From Bacteroides sp. (GTDB lineage: Bacteria > Bacteroidota > Bacteroidia > Bacteroidales > Muribaculaceae): 64,000 bases of DNA. Position numbers and translations under genes: made by a program. The DNA lies in NCBI GenBank assembly GCA_014802265.1, contig JAAVCP010000029.1, positions 1-64,000 on the forward strand, written 5' to 3'. The notes beneath the pieces were generated by a model, which had not been told where the DNA came from, searched no databases, and was given only the letters and a program-made list of their open reading frames with translations. Within the stretch, counting starts at the first letter, position 1; the number at the start of each line of letters is the position of its first letter. Positions 8,725-19,464 of the stretch are shown piece by piece.

Positions 8725-9672
8725 TTAATTGGCGTTACGGAAAACAAGGAGGGGAGCAGGTAAACTCTTGTCAGAATATTTGTTATATTTTTCTTTTGTT
8801 TCTTCCGGAACATGAGAGTTGCCGTCAGTATCACGATAGAATATGTAACTATTACCCCCGGTAAGGTATATGGCATCTACAAATCCATACTCCCGCAGGG
8901 CATCGGCAAAATCATACATTGACTCTTTATTATGCGTGACCACATAGTAAAGCTTACCATCGTTCATTCTTGCAATGGCGGCTCTTTCCACCTTACCGTG
9001 TAAATAGAATTCAGTTGGAAGGGTAGCATCACTCAGCATAAGATATTGGCGGAAAAAGGAACCACCGGTTTTTGTCATATAGTCTGCCATGCGATCACTA
9101 AGGGACACACCAATAACCGGTTTGCCATCTTTAGAGATTGCCATATAAGCGGCGCGAGACTTTCTTTCCTTTGCCTCTTTACGATTGCCACCAACCACCA
9201 GTGTGCCTATGTTAGCCCCATCGGGGTGATAGTCGCTGGAACGCATAAACAAAACGAGTGATTTGTCAGTGGTGTCCGGTAACTCATTTTCTAATGAGGC
9301 TCTAAGACCCTGCAAAGAGTAGAAATCCATCGGTACTCCCAAAACACTGTCGGTTGTCAATTCAGTACCGGTGGCAGAAGGGGAGAAGGGTTGTATAAGA
9401 AGCCTTATATTTTCTGAGTCACTTATACTTACCGGCATGCCGAGACTCATAAGATCGTATCTTTTCGTCCATAATATTGATCCTACGATGACTATGATTA
9501 CCAAAATAGTTGACAATATAATCAGTTTTCTTTTTGATTTCTTTGCAGGGGGCACAGTATTAGATTTGCGATCACCATATCGCTCAATGGTTATTACAGG
9601 CACATCTACAGGGCGGTTGTCAACAAAAGAATCATCGTTGACATCAATGGTCTTACCAGAATTATCGTTCAT
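8725..9672 (-). CDS. Membrane-anchored phosphodiester glycosidase (NAGPA)-like protein
   Basis: One N-terminal TM (LIILSTILVIIVIVGSILW); C-terminal ALREYGFVDAIYLTGGNSYIFYRD. Confidence 0.5.
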   Translation of the reverse strand: MNDNSGKTIDVNDDSFVDNRPVDVPVITIERYGDRKSNTVPPAKKSKRKLIILSTILVIIVIVGSILWTKRYDLMSLGMPVSISDSENIRLLIQPFSPSATGTELTTDSVLGVPMDFYSLQGLRASLENELPDTTDKSLVLFMRSSDYHPDGANIGTLVVGGNRKEAKERKSRAAYMAISKDGKPVIGVSLSDRMADYMTKTGGSFFRQYLMLSDATLPTEFYLHGKVERAAIARMNDGKLYYVVTHNKESMYDFADALREYGFVDAIYLTGGNSYIFYRDTDGNSHVPEETKEKYNKYSDKSLPAPLLVFRNAN

Positions 9673-10030
9673 CGTATTCGGTCATTTCGTTTTTTAACGC
9701 TTTGAGAGCATCTTTACCAAGTTTTCCCATCCTTAATATAGGCACTTCCTTTGCAATGGTGTGTCCTCCGAATTTGATAGTTCTTTCCGGGATATTCACC
9801 ACACGCACATGACGTTTGTTGACAATGAGACTTCTTCCAACCCGTGTAAAAGTGTTGCTTTCAAGTTGACTGAAGTAGTCTTCAAAATAATGTAACTGAA
9901 AAGTCATGTTATGGGTAGAACCATTAGCAAGCATAAGGTCACAGTAGTTGCCGTCTGCCATGACATACACAATCTCATCAGCAGCTATCCTGACAATCTC
10001 TGAGGCGGTCGTGATTTTAAGATATTCCAT
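9662..10030 (-). CDS. Stand-alone LytTR DNA-binding domain protein
   Basis: IVYVMADGNYCDLMLANGS...FTRVGRSLIVNKRHVRVVN typical of LytTR; no receiver domain in 122 aa. Confidence 0.85.
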   Translation of the reverse strand: MEYLKITTASEIVRIAADEIVYVMADGNYCDLMLANGSTHNMTFQLHYFEDYFSQLESNTFTRVGRSLIVNKRHVRVVNIPERTIKFGGHTIAKEVPILRMGKLGKDALKALKNEMTEYDER

Positions 10031-10112
10031 TTTGGAGAATTGTTTTAATTATAACGGCACACCAAAACCATATATTATTTTCAGTATTAAGCCAGGCTTT
10101 ACTAAGGAAACT

Positions 10113-10157
10113 AAAAAGCACAGACAGCGGCTGGAGTAATTGCTGTCTGTGCTTTTT
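10113..10157 (-). terminator. Strong hairpin terminator between the secreted protein gene and the LytTR gene
   Basis: aaaaagcacagacagc / gctgtctgtgcttttt, 16-bp perfect arms. Confidence 0.8.
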
Positions 10158-10178
10158 CAGTTAGTGGTAAAGTTTTTC

Positions 10179-10556
10179 TCAGAGATAAGTATTAACAAGG
10201 CTTTTGAATATTTTCAGTGCTTTTTCTATAGAACAGCGGAAAATTCGGTCGCCTTTAACCTCTGTCGCAAAGGAAAAAGAGGTTGAAGTGAGTTTGAGAA
10301 GATCATTCTCTGTGTAACCTTTAAGGTTATTGTCACTATATATTTCACAGAAGTCACCGACCTTTTTATAGTATATTGTCACTTCTTTGCCATCGTTGAG
10401 AGTGGCGATTTGTTTCACCACAAGCTCAGTGGGGATTGCGGCGAGAAGAGAGGAAACAGGCTGCTTGTCTGTTGAGGCAGCCACAGCTGTCATTGGAGAG
10501 AGGAGGGCGATGAATGCAACGGTTACACCGGCGAGAAAAATACGGAAACTTTTCAT
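10179..10556 (-). CDS. Small secreted protein of unknown function
   Basis: 125 aa with a clear signal peptide MKSFRIFLAGVTVAFIALLSPMTAVAA. Confidence 0.65.
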   Translation of the reverse strand: MKSFRIFLAGVTVAFIALLSPMTAVAASTDKQPVSSLLAAIPTELVVKQIATLNDGKEVTIYYKKVGDFCEIYSDNNLKGYTENDLLKLTSTSFSFATEVKGDRIFRCSIEKALKIFKSLVNTYL

Positions 10557-10703
10557 AACTTATACTTTTTTAATGTCTTCAACTTAAAGACAGTGCAAAA
10601 TTACAAACTAAATATGCCGAGAGCAAATAATATTATACAGATTGTATGAGAGACCGTGTTTTACGTATGAACCGACAGGTGACATATATCAATAAATAAA
10701 AAA

Positions 10704-10741
10704 GTAGGAGATTTTACCTAAATATAAAGGAAATCTCCTAC
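10704..10741 (-). terminator. Hairpin terminator downstream of the 52-aa small ORF
   Basis: gtaggagatttt / aaatctcctac. Confidence 0.65.
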
Positions 10742-10803
10742 AATTAAATTTTGAACTGCAAAATGGTATATTAATTCAGGGAGTAAATAGAGAAATTGAA
10801 TCA

Positions 10804-10962
10804 TCAGTTGACCACAAAAGAGGTGAGATCTGATTCCCCGCTATTGAAATATACCCTTGCAAACTGACGTATAAAAAGCAGAGTAGACGAGCGCGGTGTC
10901 TTAACAGAATTACCTTTAATGTCAGTTTTTAAGAATGTAGTAGAATCGTCTGCCATAGGCAT
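10804..10962 (-). CDS. Small conserved-looking protein (52 aa), not in the ORF track
   Basis: MPMADDSTTFLKTDIKGNSVKTPRSSTLLFIRQFARVYFNSGESDLTSFVVN; STLxFIRQFARVY core; followed by a terminator-like hairpin. Confidence 0.7.
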   Translation of the reverse strand: MPMADDSTTFLKTDIKGNSVKTPRSSTLLFIRQFARVYFNSGESDLTSFVVN

Positions 10963-11144
10963 ACAGTTTTTAATAATTTAAATTTATTGGTTAAAAAATA
11001 TTTGCAGTGTCGTTTGCGACGCTACATCTATTAAACGTAAGAAACCAAAAAATTATTATACGGAAAAAATGAAAAAATGGTATAATTTTTAATTAATATT
11101 AATACGAAATATCTTAAAATAATGATGATCAGTATAGAAACAAC

Positions 11145-11178
11145 TGCACCCCAACAGAAGAAGACATGTTGGGGTGCA
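11145..11178 (-). terminator. Hairpin downstream of the ECF sigma gene
   Basis: tgcaccccaaca / tgttggggtgca, 12-bp perfect arms. Confidence 0.65.
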
Positions 11179-11267
11179 AAAGATATAAAAAGAAGTGAAA
11201 CAGTGCCGGCTCCGGTCTTTATCGGAACCACACACCGCAAGGTTGGCGTGATTCTATCCCGAATAAA

Positions 11268-11858
11268 TCAGAGAGTAAGAACGATGTCTTTCTCCGCAGC
11301 GATTCTTCTGAGGTTAAGGATAGCATATCGCATTCTGCCGAGTGCAGTATTTATGCTTACGCCGGTAGATTCAGCAATCTCCTTAAACGACATGTTCTGA
11401 TAGTATCTCATTCTCAGTACCTCTCTCTGAAGATGAGGTAGTTCATTGATAAGATATTTCACATCGTCACGGATCTGTTCTGAGATGATAGCATCTTCGA
11501 TGGTATCTTCACAGAGTTCCTTACGGTTGAGCACGTCCACATCGTCGAGGTCTGCACTCTGGAGGTTTTCAGATTTCTCCTGGCGGTAATAATCGATGAT
11601 GAGATTATGGGCTATGCGCGAAATCCATGCGGGAAATTTACCATTTTCAGTATACCTGCCCTGCTTGATTGTCAGGATAGCTTTTACGAAAGTTTCCTGA
11701 AATATGTCGTTGGCGATATCCTCGTTTTTAATAACACGGAGGATATAGTTATACACCTTATCCTGATGTCTTTTAAGGATGATGTCAAACGCCTCATTAT
11801 TGCCTTGCGCATAAGCCTTGACCAATTGCTCGTCGGTCATGCTTAAAGTATTTACCAT
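11268..11858 (-). CDS. ECF-type RNA polymerase sigma factor
   Basis: DIFQETFVKAILTI...PAWISRIAHNLIIDYYR...LPHLQREVLRMRYYQNMSFKEIAESTGVSINTALGRMRYA. Confidence 0.92.
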   Translation of the reverse strand: MVNTLSMTDEQLVKAYAQGNNEAFDIILKRHQDKVYNYILRVIKNEDIANDIFQETFVKAILTIKQGRYTENGKFPAWISRIAHNLIIDYYRQEKSENLQSADLDDVDVLNRKELCEDTIEDAIISEQIRDDVKYLINELPHLQREVLRMRYYQNMSFKEIAESTGVSINTALGRMRYAILNLRRIAAEKDIVLTL

Positions 11859-12032
11859 TCTTTTCTTTATTTTCGTTAAGTAGAATTAGTCGATAGGCAC
11901 GTGTTTAATGGGTTATTTTATTTTTACAATACAAAAGTACACAAAAAACGAGCCATATCCAAAATTTTCACAAAATAAAAAGTATAAAAAATGTTAAAGA
12001 AACAATAATGAGAGTTTTTTTGAGTTTAATAT

Positions 12033-12875
12033 CTAACTTTTTTTAAATTTCACGGCGACCCAGTCATTCTCCTCTTTAATGTCGACAAGTTTAAGTCCAA
12101 AATTATTTGCCACTTTTTCAACTATAGGAATATCAACACGATAGAACCCACTAAGATACATAGTTCCGCCGATTTTTAAAGCCGCAGAATAAGATGATAT
12201 ATCAGATGTGATGACATTGCGGTTTATGTTGGCAAGAAAAAAGTCAGCCGGGGCAAGACTCTTAAGTTGCTCTGCATCACCGCATATCATTTCAATATCT
12301 GTGTGATTAAGATGTGTATTTTCTACGGCGTTTTCCCAGGCGAAGGGATCAATTTCAATTCCTGTCACTTTGTCTGCCCCTTTCATTTTGCACAGGATAG
12401 CCAGAATACCGGTACCGGTTCCCATGTCGATTACGCTTTTTCCTTTAAGGTCAGCTTCCAAAATGAAGCGCATCATGTTGCTTGTGGTGGCATGATGCCC
12501 TGTGCCAAAAGCCATCTTGGGATCAATCACTATGTCGTAGGGGGCAGCAGGGATATCTTTATGGAAAGAGGAATGGACCACACACTTATTGTCAACTATT
12601 ATGGGTTGGAAATAATGTTTTTCCCATTCTTCGTTCCAATCTTGTCCTTCAACCTTTTCTGCGGATAGGGTAAACTTGGTTTCTATAGGGAAATCAGTTA
12701 AAACCTCATCTACCGCTTTTTTATTATAGAGGTGATCCTGAATATATGCGATAAGTCCGGTTTCATCAGGAGTGAAAGACTCGAAGCCGATTTCTCCAAG
12801 GAAGGCGGCAACAAGATCTGTGATTGTCTCATTACAAGGGTTGGCATCAACCCTGAGTGCTATGTAGTCTTGCAT
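12033..12875 (-). CDS. prmA: Ribosomal protein L11 methyltransferase
   Basis: DPKMAFGTGHHATTSNMMRFIL, DMGTGTGILAILCKMKGADKVTGIEID, LANINRNVI. Confidence 0.93.
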   Translation of the reverse strand: MQDYIALRVDANPCNETITDLVAAFLGEIGFESFTPDETGLIAYIQDHLYNKKAVDEVLTDFPIETKFTLSAEKVEGQDWNEEWEKHYFQPIIVDNKCVVHSSFHKDIPAAPYDIVIDPKMAFGTGHHATTSNMMRFILEADLKGKSVIDMGTGTGILAILCKMKGADKVTGIEIDPFAWENAVENTHLNHTDIEMICGDAEQLKSLAPADFFLANINRNVITSDISSYSAALKIGGTMYLSGFYRVDIPIVEKVANNFGLKLVDIKEENDWVAVKFKKS

Positions 12876-13029
12876 TGATAACTTATTAAGTGATTTGCAA
12901 AATTAGATAATATTTATGAATTTTCAAAAGTAAAAAATTGAGTGTGCTGTCAGTGTTGTCTACAACTTTATTCCTCTAAGAATCGTTATTATGACAAACT
13001 ATATCTTATCTAAATATATATTCTAAATT

Positions 13030-14112
13030 ATGTCCAGACCGTTTACATTTGACAGGGTGGTGCGTATGGTGATAGCCATAGCCATAACTGTGGGAGCTAT
13101 TTGGGTGACCGGAATGTTAAAGAATGTGCTTCTACCATTTTGCCTCGCCTGTCTGCTGTCATATATAATGGAGCCTTTTGTTGAGTTTAATCAGAGGTTA
13201 TTGCGCCAGCGGGGTAGAGTGCTTGCTGTGTTCATAACTATTTTAGATGTGACAGCTATAATCGCAATATTGTTTTATTTCTTTACACCATTGGTAGTAA
13301 ATGAGATAACTCAAATGGAAGAAATGCTCAAGAAATATTCCACCCGTCATTTAACCATTCCGTTCCTACCGGAGAATATAACGGCAATAATTGAAAACAG
13401 ATTTAATATCACGCAGTTATTAGATGAGTTAGGCTCAGGGAAAGGTTCCGTGCTTTTGTCGAAGGGGCAAGATCTGGTGGCAAATACAGTTGAGTTTCTT
13501 CTTCATTCCATAGAATGGTTGCTAACCTTCATATATATAATTTTTATATTGCTGGATTATGATAAATTAGGAGACGGATTCAAATTGCTTGTGCCGGATA
13601 AGTATAAACCTACTGTTTTTCAGATAATGAACGACATAAAAGACAGCATGAACCGCTATTTCCGCAGCCAGTTATTAATTGCAAGTTTTGCAGCAGTATT
13701 TTATTGCATAGGCTTTTCAATAGTGGGATTGCCGATGGCAATAGTGATGGGGGTACTTGTAGGCGTACTTTATATGATTCCTTATTTCCAATATGTCACT
13801 CTGATTCCTGTTATCATTCTTTGCTTCATAACGTCATTAGACGGCAGCGTTGATTTCTGGACGATGTTGGGGGAGTGTTGCCTGGTCTATATGATAAGCC
13901 AGTGTATCTGCGACTACATACTTACACCTAAGATTATGGGAAAGTCATTAGGATTGAATCCGGCTATCATTCTTCTGTCATTGTCAATATGGGGTACCTT
14001 GCTGGGTATTATCGGTATGATTATCGCTCTTCCTCTCACTACACTTTGCCTGGCATACTATAAAAAAGTTATCATAGAACACAAGCCTATTTCCGCTCCG
14101 ACAGATATATAA
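13030..14112 (+). CDS. AI-2E transporter (PerM/YdiK) family membrane protein
   Basis: 360-aa multi-TM protein; YILTPKIMGKSLGLNPAIILLSLSIWGTLLGIIGMIIALPLTT. Confidence 0.9.
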   Translation: MSRPFTFDRVVRMVIAIAITVGAIWVTGMLKNVLLPFCLACLLSYIMEPFVEFNQRLLRQRGRVLAVFITILDVTAIIAILFYFFTPLVVNEITQMEEMLKKYSTRHLTIPFLPENITAIIENRFNITQLLDELGSGKGSVLLSKGQDLVANTVEFLLHSIEWLLTFIYIIFILLDYDKLGDGFKLLVPDKYKPTVFQIMNDIKDSMNRYFRSQLLIASFAAVFYCIGFSIVGLPMAIVMGVLVGVLYMIPYFQYVTLIPVIILCFITSLDGSVDFWTMLGECCLVYMISQCICDYILTPKIMGKSLGLNPAIILLSLSIWGTLLGIIGMIIALPLTTLCLAYYKKVIIEHKPISAPTDI

Positions 14113-14139
14113 TTAAAATATCTACGATACGATAAGAGG

Positions 14140-14172
14140 AAGAGGGTGTATCAGAATTGATGCACCCTCTTT
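14140..14172 (+). terminator. Hairpin terminator after the AI-2E family gene
   Basis: aagagggtgta / tgcaccctcttt. Confidence 0.65.
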
Positions 14173-14525
14173 ACTTTAATTTATATACAGCATAACTGAT
14201 ATATCAGCTGGCATATTCAAACTTGTACGTCATCTGCTTAAAATTGATTCAGCTGACGGGGAGCAATGAACCCGTGGATTAACTCACAGAGCGCAAGAGA
14301 AAGGCAGATGATATGGGTCAAGATTTACATAGCTTATGTGTCGGACATAAAAATCGTATTAAGCAGACGCAACAGGCAAAATTTATCTCATATAGGTAAT
14401 TATTTGATAGTCAGAATATTAATTAGAATAATTAAAACTCATACACCGAATTTTAAGGTATACTGATTATCAATACTATACTGGAATATTTTTAGACTGC
14501 GCAACATAAACGCAACAAAAAAGTG

Positions 14526-15671
14526 TCATAAAATATTAGGTATTTTACCAACAGCTTCCTGTTTGTTTTTATCCAGAAGTTTTGCATATATCTCAGTTGT
14601 CGCAAGTGATTTATGTCCCAAAAGTTTCTGAACCGTATGTATGTTCACATCAAGGGTCAGCAGCATCGTGGCAAACGTGTGGCGGGCGCAATGAAAAGTA
14701 ATGTGCTTCTGGATACCTGCTGACTTTATCCATGCCATAACATAGGAACGTGTATGCTGTACGGTTGTCAGATTAGTAAATACTGAAACCTTGTCTTTGC
14801 CTCTCTGATGTCCTATCATTGCAGCAGCTTGCGGAGTAAGGTCAAGATATTCCAGAGCCCTTGTTTTCTGTTGCTTGAAGACAAGCCTTGTATAGCCGTT
14901 CATCTCCTGAACATTGTCCCATTTTAGATTTACTATATCACTCCACCTTAATCCCGTCAGGCAGGAGAAGATAAAGGCATCACACACCTCTCTGTGAGGA
15001 GGCTTACACTTTGTGAGTTTCTTTAACTCATCAATGGTTAGAAATTCACGGGGGGCATAAGCCTCTTCAAAACCCTTAATTCCTAATGCCGGATTATGAT
15101 CCAGATAACCGTCTTTTAACGCACACCGAAAGATTGTCGTAAATTTGTTAAACAGCAATGCCTTAGTGCCTTCTGCCAATGATCTATTCAATGGGCAACG
15201 CTTATGTGAATCAATATCAAAAGCTTTAGAGTTATTCAGATAACTCTTGAATCCCTTGACCCAATCTTTTGTAATCTCATCAAGAAAAAGACTCTTGCCA
15301 GCAGAGTAGTCAATGACACGCCTCTTCATATTTCTCCAATGCTGCGAAGTAGTTTTCCCGGGTCTCTCTTTAATTAGCTTGTCGATGTAATCTGTGAGTA
15401 GGATCCTGCTTTTGCTATTATCCGTGCGTTTAAATCCGAGACGCTCATTCTGGAGTTCTAAAATACGCTGTGACTTAATAATCTCTGCCATACGCATTGT
15501 CTCCTTATCTTTAGCTGCCTCTTTACGCGATTTCCCACCTGTAATATACAACTTAAGATACTCCGTGTGTCTCACCCCATTTTGAGTAATGTCAAGATAC
15601 AGGGATTGGTTGCCGGATTTTCTCTTACGGCTTCTCAAGGTTACGAATACTCCTATGCTGTCTTTATCCAT
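14526..15671 (-). CDS. Tyrosine-type site-specific recombinase/integrase (Bacteroidetes type)
   Basis: C-terminal R-H-R-H-Y pattern: SCLTGLRWSDIVNLKW, HITFHCARHTFATMLLT, VQKLLGHKSLATTEIYAKLLD; SAM-like N-terminal domain. Confidence 0.93.
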   Translation of the reverse strand: MDKDSIGVFVTLRSRKRKSGNQSLYLDITQNGVRHTEYLKLYITGGKSRKEAAKDKETMRMAEIIKSQRILELQNERLGFKRTDNSKSRILLTDYIDKLIKERPGKTTSQHWRNMKRRVIDYSAGKSLFLDEITKDWVKGFKSYLNNSKAFDIDSHKRCPLNRSLAEGTKALLFNKFTTIFRCALKDGYLDHNPALGIKGFEEAYAPREFLTIDELKKLTKCKPPHREVCDAFIFSCLTGLRWSDIVNLKWDNVQEMNGYTRLVFKQQKTRALEYLDLTPQAAAMIGHQRGKDKVSVFTNLTTVQHTRSYVMAWIKSAGIQKHITFHCARHTFATMLLTLDVNIHTVQKLLGHKSLATTEIYAKLLDKNKQEAVGKIPNIL

Positions 15672-15772
15672 AGTTCATATTATTTAATGATTTATCACGC
15701 TTGTTAAAAACGTAATAAGTCAATTATCTAATGATCCGAAAAATGATATATGGATAACATATTAACCATATC

Positions 15773-17356
15773 TTAGAACTCGCTGGCAAAATGAAAGCGA
15801 ATTTTTGGATGGTCATTGCGTGCCATCTGGAGCACATAGTTTGAATCAGCCAGAAATACGTCGCGACCCTCTTTATCGGTTGCCATGAATTGATGTTTGC
15901 GCTTTTTGAAAGCTGCTAATGCTTCCTCATCGTCGCTTTCAATCCAGCATGCCTTATAAAGGCTGATTGGTTCCCAACGACACTGGGCACCATATTCATG
16001 CAGCAAACGGTATTGAATAACCTCAAACTGAAGTTGACCGACTGTGCCGATAATTTTTCTACCATTGAAGCTATTAGTGAACATCTGAGCCACACCTTCG
16101 TCCATAAGCTGGCGTATCCCTTTATCAAGTTGCTTGGCTTTCATGGGATCAGCATTCTCTATATATTTAAACATCTCCGGTGAGAAAGAGGGTAGACCCT
16201 TGAAGTGAAGTAATTCTCCGGAAGTAATGGTATCACCAATTTTGAAATTACCAGTGTCAGGTATACCAACAATGTCGCCGGGATAAGCCTCGTCTACAAT
16301 ATTCTTTTTTTGTGCCATAAATGCTGTCGGAGCAGCAAACTTCATCATCTTGTCGGAGCGGACATGACGATAGTTGACATTGCGTTCAAATTTCCCGGAA
16401 CATATTTTCACGAAGGCTATACAAGATCGGTGGTTCGGATCCATATTGGCATGAATCTTGAATACAAATCCAGAGAAAGCCTCTTCCTGAGGTTTAACAA
16501 CGCGCTCCACTGCCTCGATTGGCTTAGGCGACGGCGCAATCTTTACAAAGCAATCAAGAAGTTCCTTCACACCGAAGGTATTTAGAGCTGAACCAAAGAA
16601 TACAGGGGCAACCTTACCGGCAAGATACTCGTCGACACTAAACTCCGGATAGACACCCTCTATCAGCTCAAGGTCTTCACGAAGCTTTGCGGCATCGGCA
16701 TCTCCGACAAGTTCATCAACCAGAGGAGAATTGACATCTTCAATCTCAACGCGTTCACTTATGGTTTGCTTAGATGGAGTGAAAAGATCGAGACCCTGCT
16801 CATAAATATTGTAGACTCCCTTAAACTTTGCTCCTATATTAATAGGCCACGACAGGGGACGGACCTTGATCTGAAGTTCTTGCTCAAGCTCATCAAGAAT
16901 GTCAAAAGGATCGCGACCTTCACGGTCAAGTTTGTTGACAAAGATGATTACGGGAGTATTACGCATTCGGCACACTTCCATAAGTCTTCTTGTCTGAGTC
17001 TCCACACCTTTTGCCACGTCAACTACGATAATCACAGAGTCAACGGCAGTAAGGGTTCTGAAAGTATCCTCAGCAAAGTCCTGGTGACCCGGAGTGTCGA
17101 GAATATTTATTTTGTAATCACCATAGTTGAATCCCATGACGGAAGTAGCCACAGAAATTCCACGCTGTTTCTCAATCTCCATCCAGTCAGAAGTAGCGGT
17201 CTTTTTTATCTTATTACTCTTTACAGCACCTGCCACATGGATTGCGCCACCGAAAAGCAACAGTTTCTCGGTTAGAGTGGTTTTACCCGCGTCAGGGTGT
17301 GAGATAATAGCGAATGTTCTTCTTTTTTCAATTTCTTTATTCAGTTCGTCGCTCAT
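15773..17356 (-). CDS. prfC: Peptide chain release factor 3
   Basis: [55 protein letters not shown]. Confidence 0.96.
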   Translation of the reverse strand: MSDELNKEIEKRRTFAIISHPDAGKTTLTEKLLLFGGAIHVAGAVKSNKIKKTATSDWMEIEKQRGISVATSVMGFNYGDYKINILDTPGHQDFAEDTFRTLTAVDSVIIVVDVAKGVETQTRRLMEVCRMRNTPVIIFVNKLDREGRDPFDILDELEQELQIKVRPLSWPINIGAKFKGVYNIYEQGLDLFTPSKQTISERVEIEDVNSPLVDELVGDADAAKLREDLELIEGVYPEFSVDEYLAGKVAPVFFGSALNTFGVKELLDCFVKIAPSPKPIEAVERVVKPQEEAFSGFVFKIHANMDPNHRSCIAFVKICSGKFERNVNYRHVRSDKMMKFAAPTAFMAQKKNIVDEAYPGDIVGIPDTGNFKIGDTITSGELLHFKGLPSFSPEMFKYIENADPMKAKQLDKGIRQLMDEGVAQMFTNSFNGRKIIGTVGQLQFEVIQYRLLHEYGAQCRWEPISLYKACWIESDDEEALAAFKKRKHQFMATDKEGRDVFLADSNYVLQMARNDHPKIRFHFASEF

Positions 17357-17374
17357 GATCGGTTTTCAGTTGAA

Positions 17375-17923
17375 TTAGTCTTTAAAGAGCTCATTATTAT
17401 AGTCCTGCTTGTAATAATGAGACAGAAGGGCAAGGAATTTGGAAATCTGCGAAGTTGCCTGTTTTGTCTCTTCCGAAATTTCTTTCCCCTGGAGACGCAG
17501 AAGCAATATGCCGTAGAGGGCATTAAAGCATGTCTCTATTTCACCAGCCTTATTATCACCTGCTTTGGCTCTAAGTTCCACAATCAACGGGAGGGTGTGA
17601 TAGAACTGAGCTGAGTAAGCTGCAAACTTCGGATCAGCCAAAAGTCTGCGATGAAGGTCATCAAGGGCAATGATCACGTTTTTGTTAAGCTGAAGATGTC
17701 CGGACTTGACAACGTCTTCACGCCGCATCATGTCGATAAGAGATTCATACCATTCTCTCATCTCTTTTCTCTGTTCTTCCGACAGATCCTTATACTTGTC
17801 AATGATAGAAGTCTGAATCTTGTCAATATCAAGATTATTAGCACGTATAAGGTCTTCAATCTGCCACATATACAGCAGATATTCCGCGATGTTTTCTCTT
17901 TTCTTTGCTGAAGCAGTGATCAT
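17375..17923 (-). CDS. DUF4924 family protein
   Basis: MITASAKKRENIAEYLLYMWQIEDLIRANNLDIDKI typical of the family; adjacent to prfC. Confidence 0.75.
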   Translation of the reverse strand: MITASAKKRENIAEYLLYMWQIEDLIRANNLDIDKIQTSIIDKYKDLSEEQRKEMREWYESLIDMMRREDVVKSGHLQLNKNVIIALDDLHRRLLADPKFAAYSAQFYHTLPLIVELRAKAGDNKAGEIETCFNALYGILLLRLQGKEISEETKQATSQISKFLALLSHYYKQDYNNELFKD

Positions 17924-18030
17924 ATTATTTATAGATGTTTTCGGAGTGCAAAATTAATGATTATTAGTCACTCATCAAAATTCAATTGAAAATTAGCGAA
18001 AAGTGACAAGAGTTATGGATACAATCGGCA

Positions 18031-18483
18031 TTACTTAGCAGCCTTAGCATGCTTATCTTCGTCATCCTTAGAGAAGGCTTTGGCTTTCTTTTTTACAGAA
18101 TCAGCTACAGATTTAATTTCTTTCTTTGCCGATGAGTCTTCGGGAAGGATAATCTTTGGTGGTTCGATAGTAAATTCGGTGGGGGTGACCGGATCACTGA
18201 CCGGAGTTTTTATCACATGATTAAACGATAATTGGAAGAAAGCCAACACGACAGCCCCCAAAGCCAGCTGCGCTATCAATCCCCAAGAAAATTTGTAGCA
18301 GTGTTGCTTGAATCCATACACTATTCTGATAATAGATATAATCAAAATTAAATAGAACAGCAACCATGACACCCAAAATGAGAATAAGTTGCATCCCGTG
18401 CATATATTTATGAGAAGGGGAATAGTAAGAATCCAAGAGATTGTGAAAATGGTGTTGCAATGTTTGAATACAGGCTTTTTCAT
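18031..18483 (-). CDS. Membrane protein of unknown function
   Basis: 150 aa, N-terminal TM segments, charged C-terminus. Confidence 0.6.
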   Translation of the reverse strand: MKKPVFKHCNTIFTISWILTIPLLINICTGCNLFSFWVSWLLFYLILIISIIRIVYGFKQHCYKFSWGLIAQLALGAVVLAFFQLSFNHVIKTPVSDPVTPTEFTIEPPKIILPEDSSAKKEIKSVADSVKKKAKAFSKDDEDKHAKAAK

Positions 18484-18672
18484 ATTAGTTTATAGTTTAG
18501 AACATAAATATGCCTCACCGTATGGTTTGGCAATTGACATCCCATGCCGTCATCCTGCCACATCAGTATCTGCAAGATTTATAATTTAATTAATGGCATG
18601 ATGTGTCCTTTATTTTTTAACGCTTATAATATTGAAGCGGTTGAGCGTTATATTAAAAAATATGAATGAATT

Positions 18673-19464
18673 ATGATTAAATTACAATATATCTGGCATG
18701 ACTGCTTCCTCTTTGAGAATGAGAAAGTGACAATGGTGTTTGACTTTTGGAAAGACCCTTTGACTGAGATAAATGATATTCCGATGTTTATCAGAAATCT
18801 TGACAAAGAAAAACCATTGTATGTCTTTGTAAGTCACCATCACAAAGATCATTATGTAAAGAATATATTTGAATGGGGGAAATATATACCCAATATTACC
18901 TATATACTCAGTAAGGACACGGCAAAATTTGCACGACATATTATAAGCGAGACATCGCTCTACACCGGAATCAAACCGGATAAAGAATCCGTAAAAGTAT
19001 TGTCTTCCGGAGAAACTTTTAGAGATAATCTGATAACGGTCGATGCATTTGGATCAACAGACATAGGTAACTCGTATGCAATAAAGACAGGAGACACCAC
19101 AATCTTCCATGCTGGCGATCTCAATGCGTGGATATGGAAAGATGAATCAACAGAAAAGGAAGTAGCTACTGAACTGAAACGCTTTACCGATATATTGGAT
19201 AAGATTGCAGAAAGCTATCCGCGGATAGACCTTGCCATGTTTCCGGTTGACTCAAGGATAGGCACTGACTATTTCACAGGAGCAAAGATATTTGTCAGGG
19301 AAATAAATGTGGCACATTTCTTCCCTATGCATTTTGGACTTGGGAACCGTGAGGAACAGCTGAAATATCAGCTCGCCGCTGCTACCGTGGGAAATTATGC
19401 CAATCCGGAACGGGGGGAATATATCTGCCTGCAGTCACCCTATGCTTGCTATATAAGGTATTAA
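18673..19464 (+). CDS. MBL-fold metallo-hydrolase (UlaG-like)
   Basis: FVSHHHKDHYVKNI, TIFHAGDLNAW, HFFPMHFG. Confidence 0.88.
   Translation: MIKLQYIWHDCFLFENEKVTMVFDFWKDPLTEINDIPMFIRNLDKEKPLYVFVSHHHKDHYVKNIFEWGKYIPNITYILSKDTAKFARHIISETSLYTGIKPDKESVKVLSSGETFRDNLITVDAFGSTDIGNSYAIKTGDTTIFHAGDLNAWIWKDESTEKEVATELKRFTDILDKIAESYPRIDLAMFPVDSRIGTDYFTGAKIFVREINVAHFFPMHFGLGNREEQLKYQLAAATVGNYANPERGEYICLQSPYACYIRY

Noticed and set aside
16766-17275. Plus-strand 169-aa ORF
   Set aside because: Antisense to prfC.
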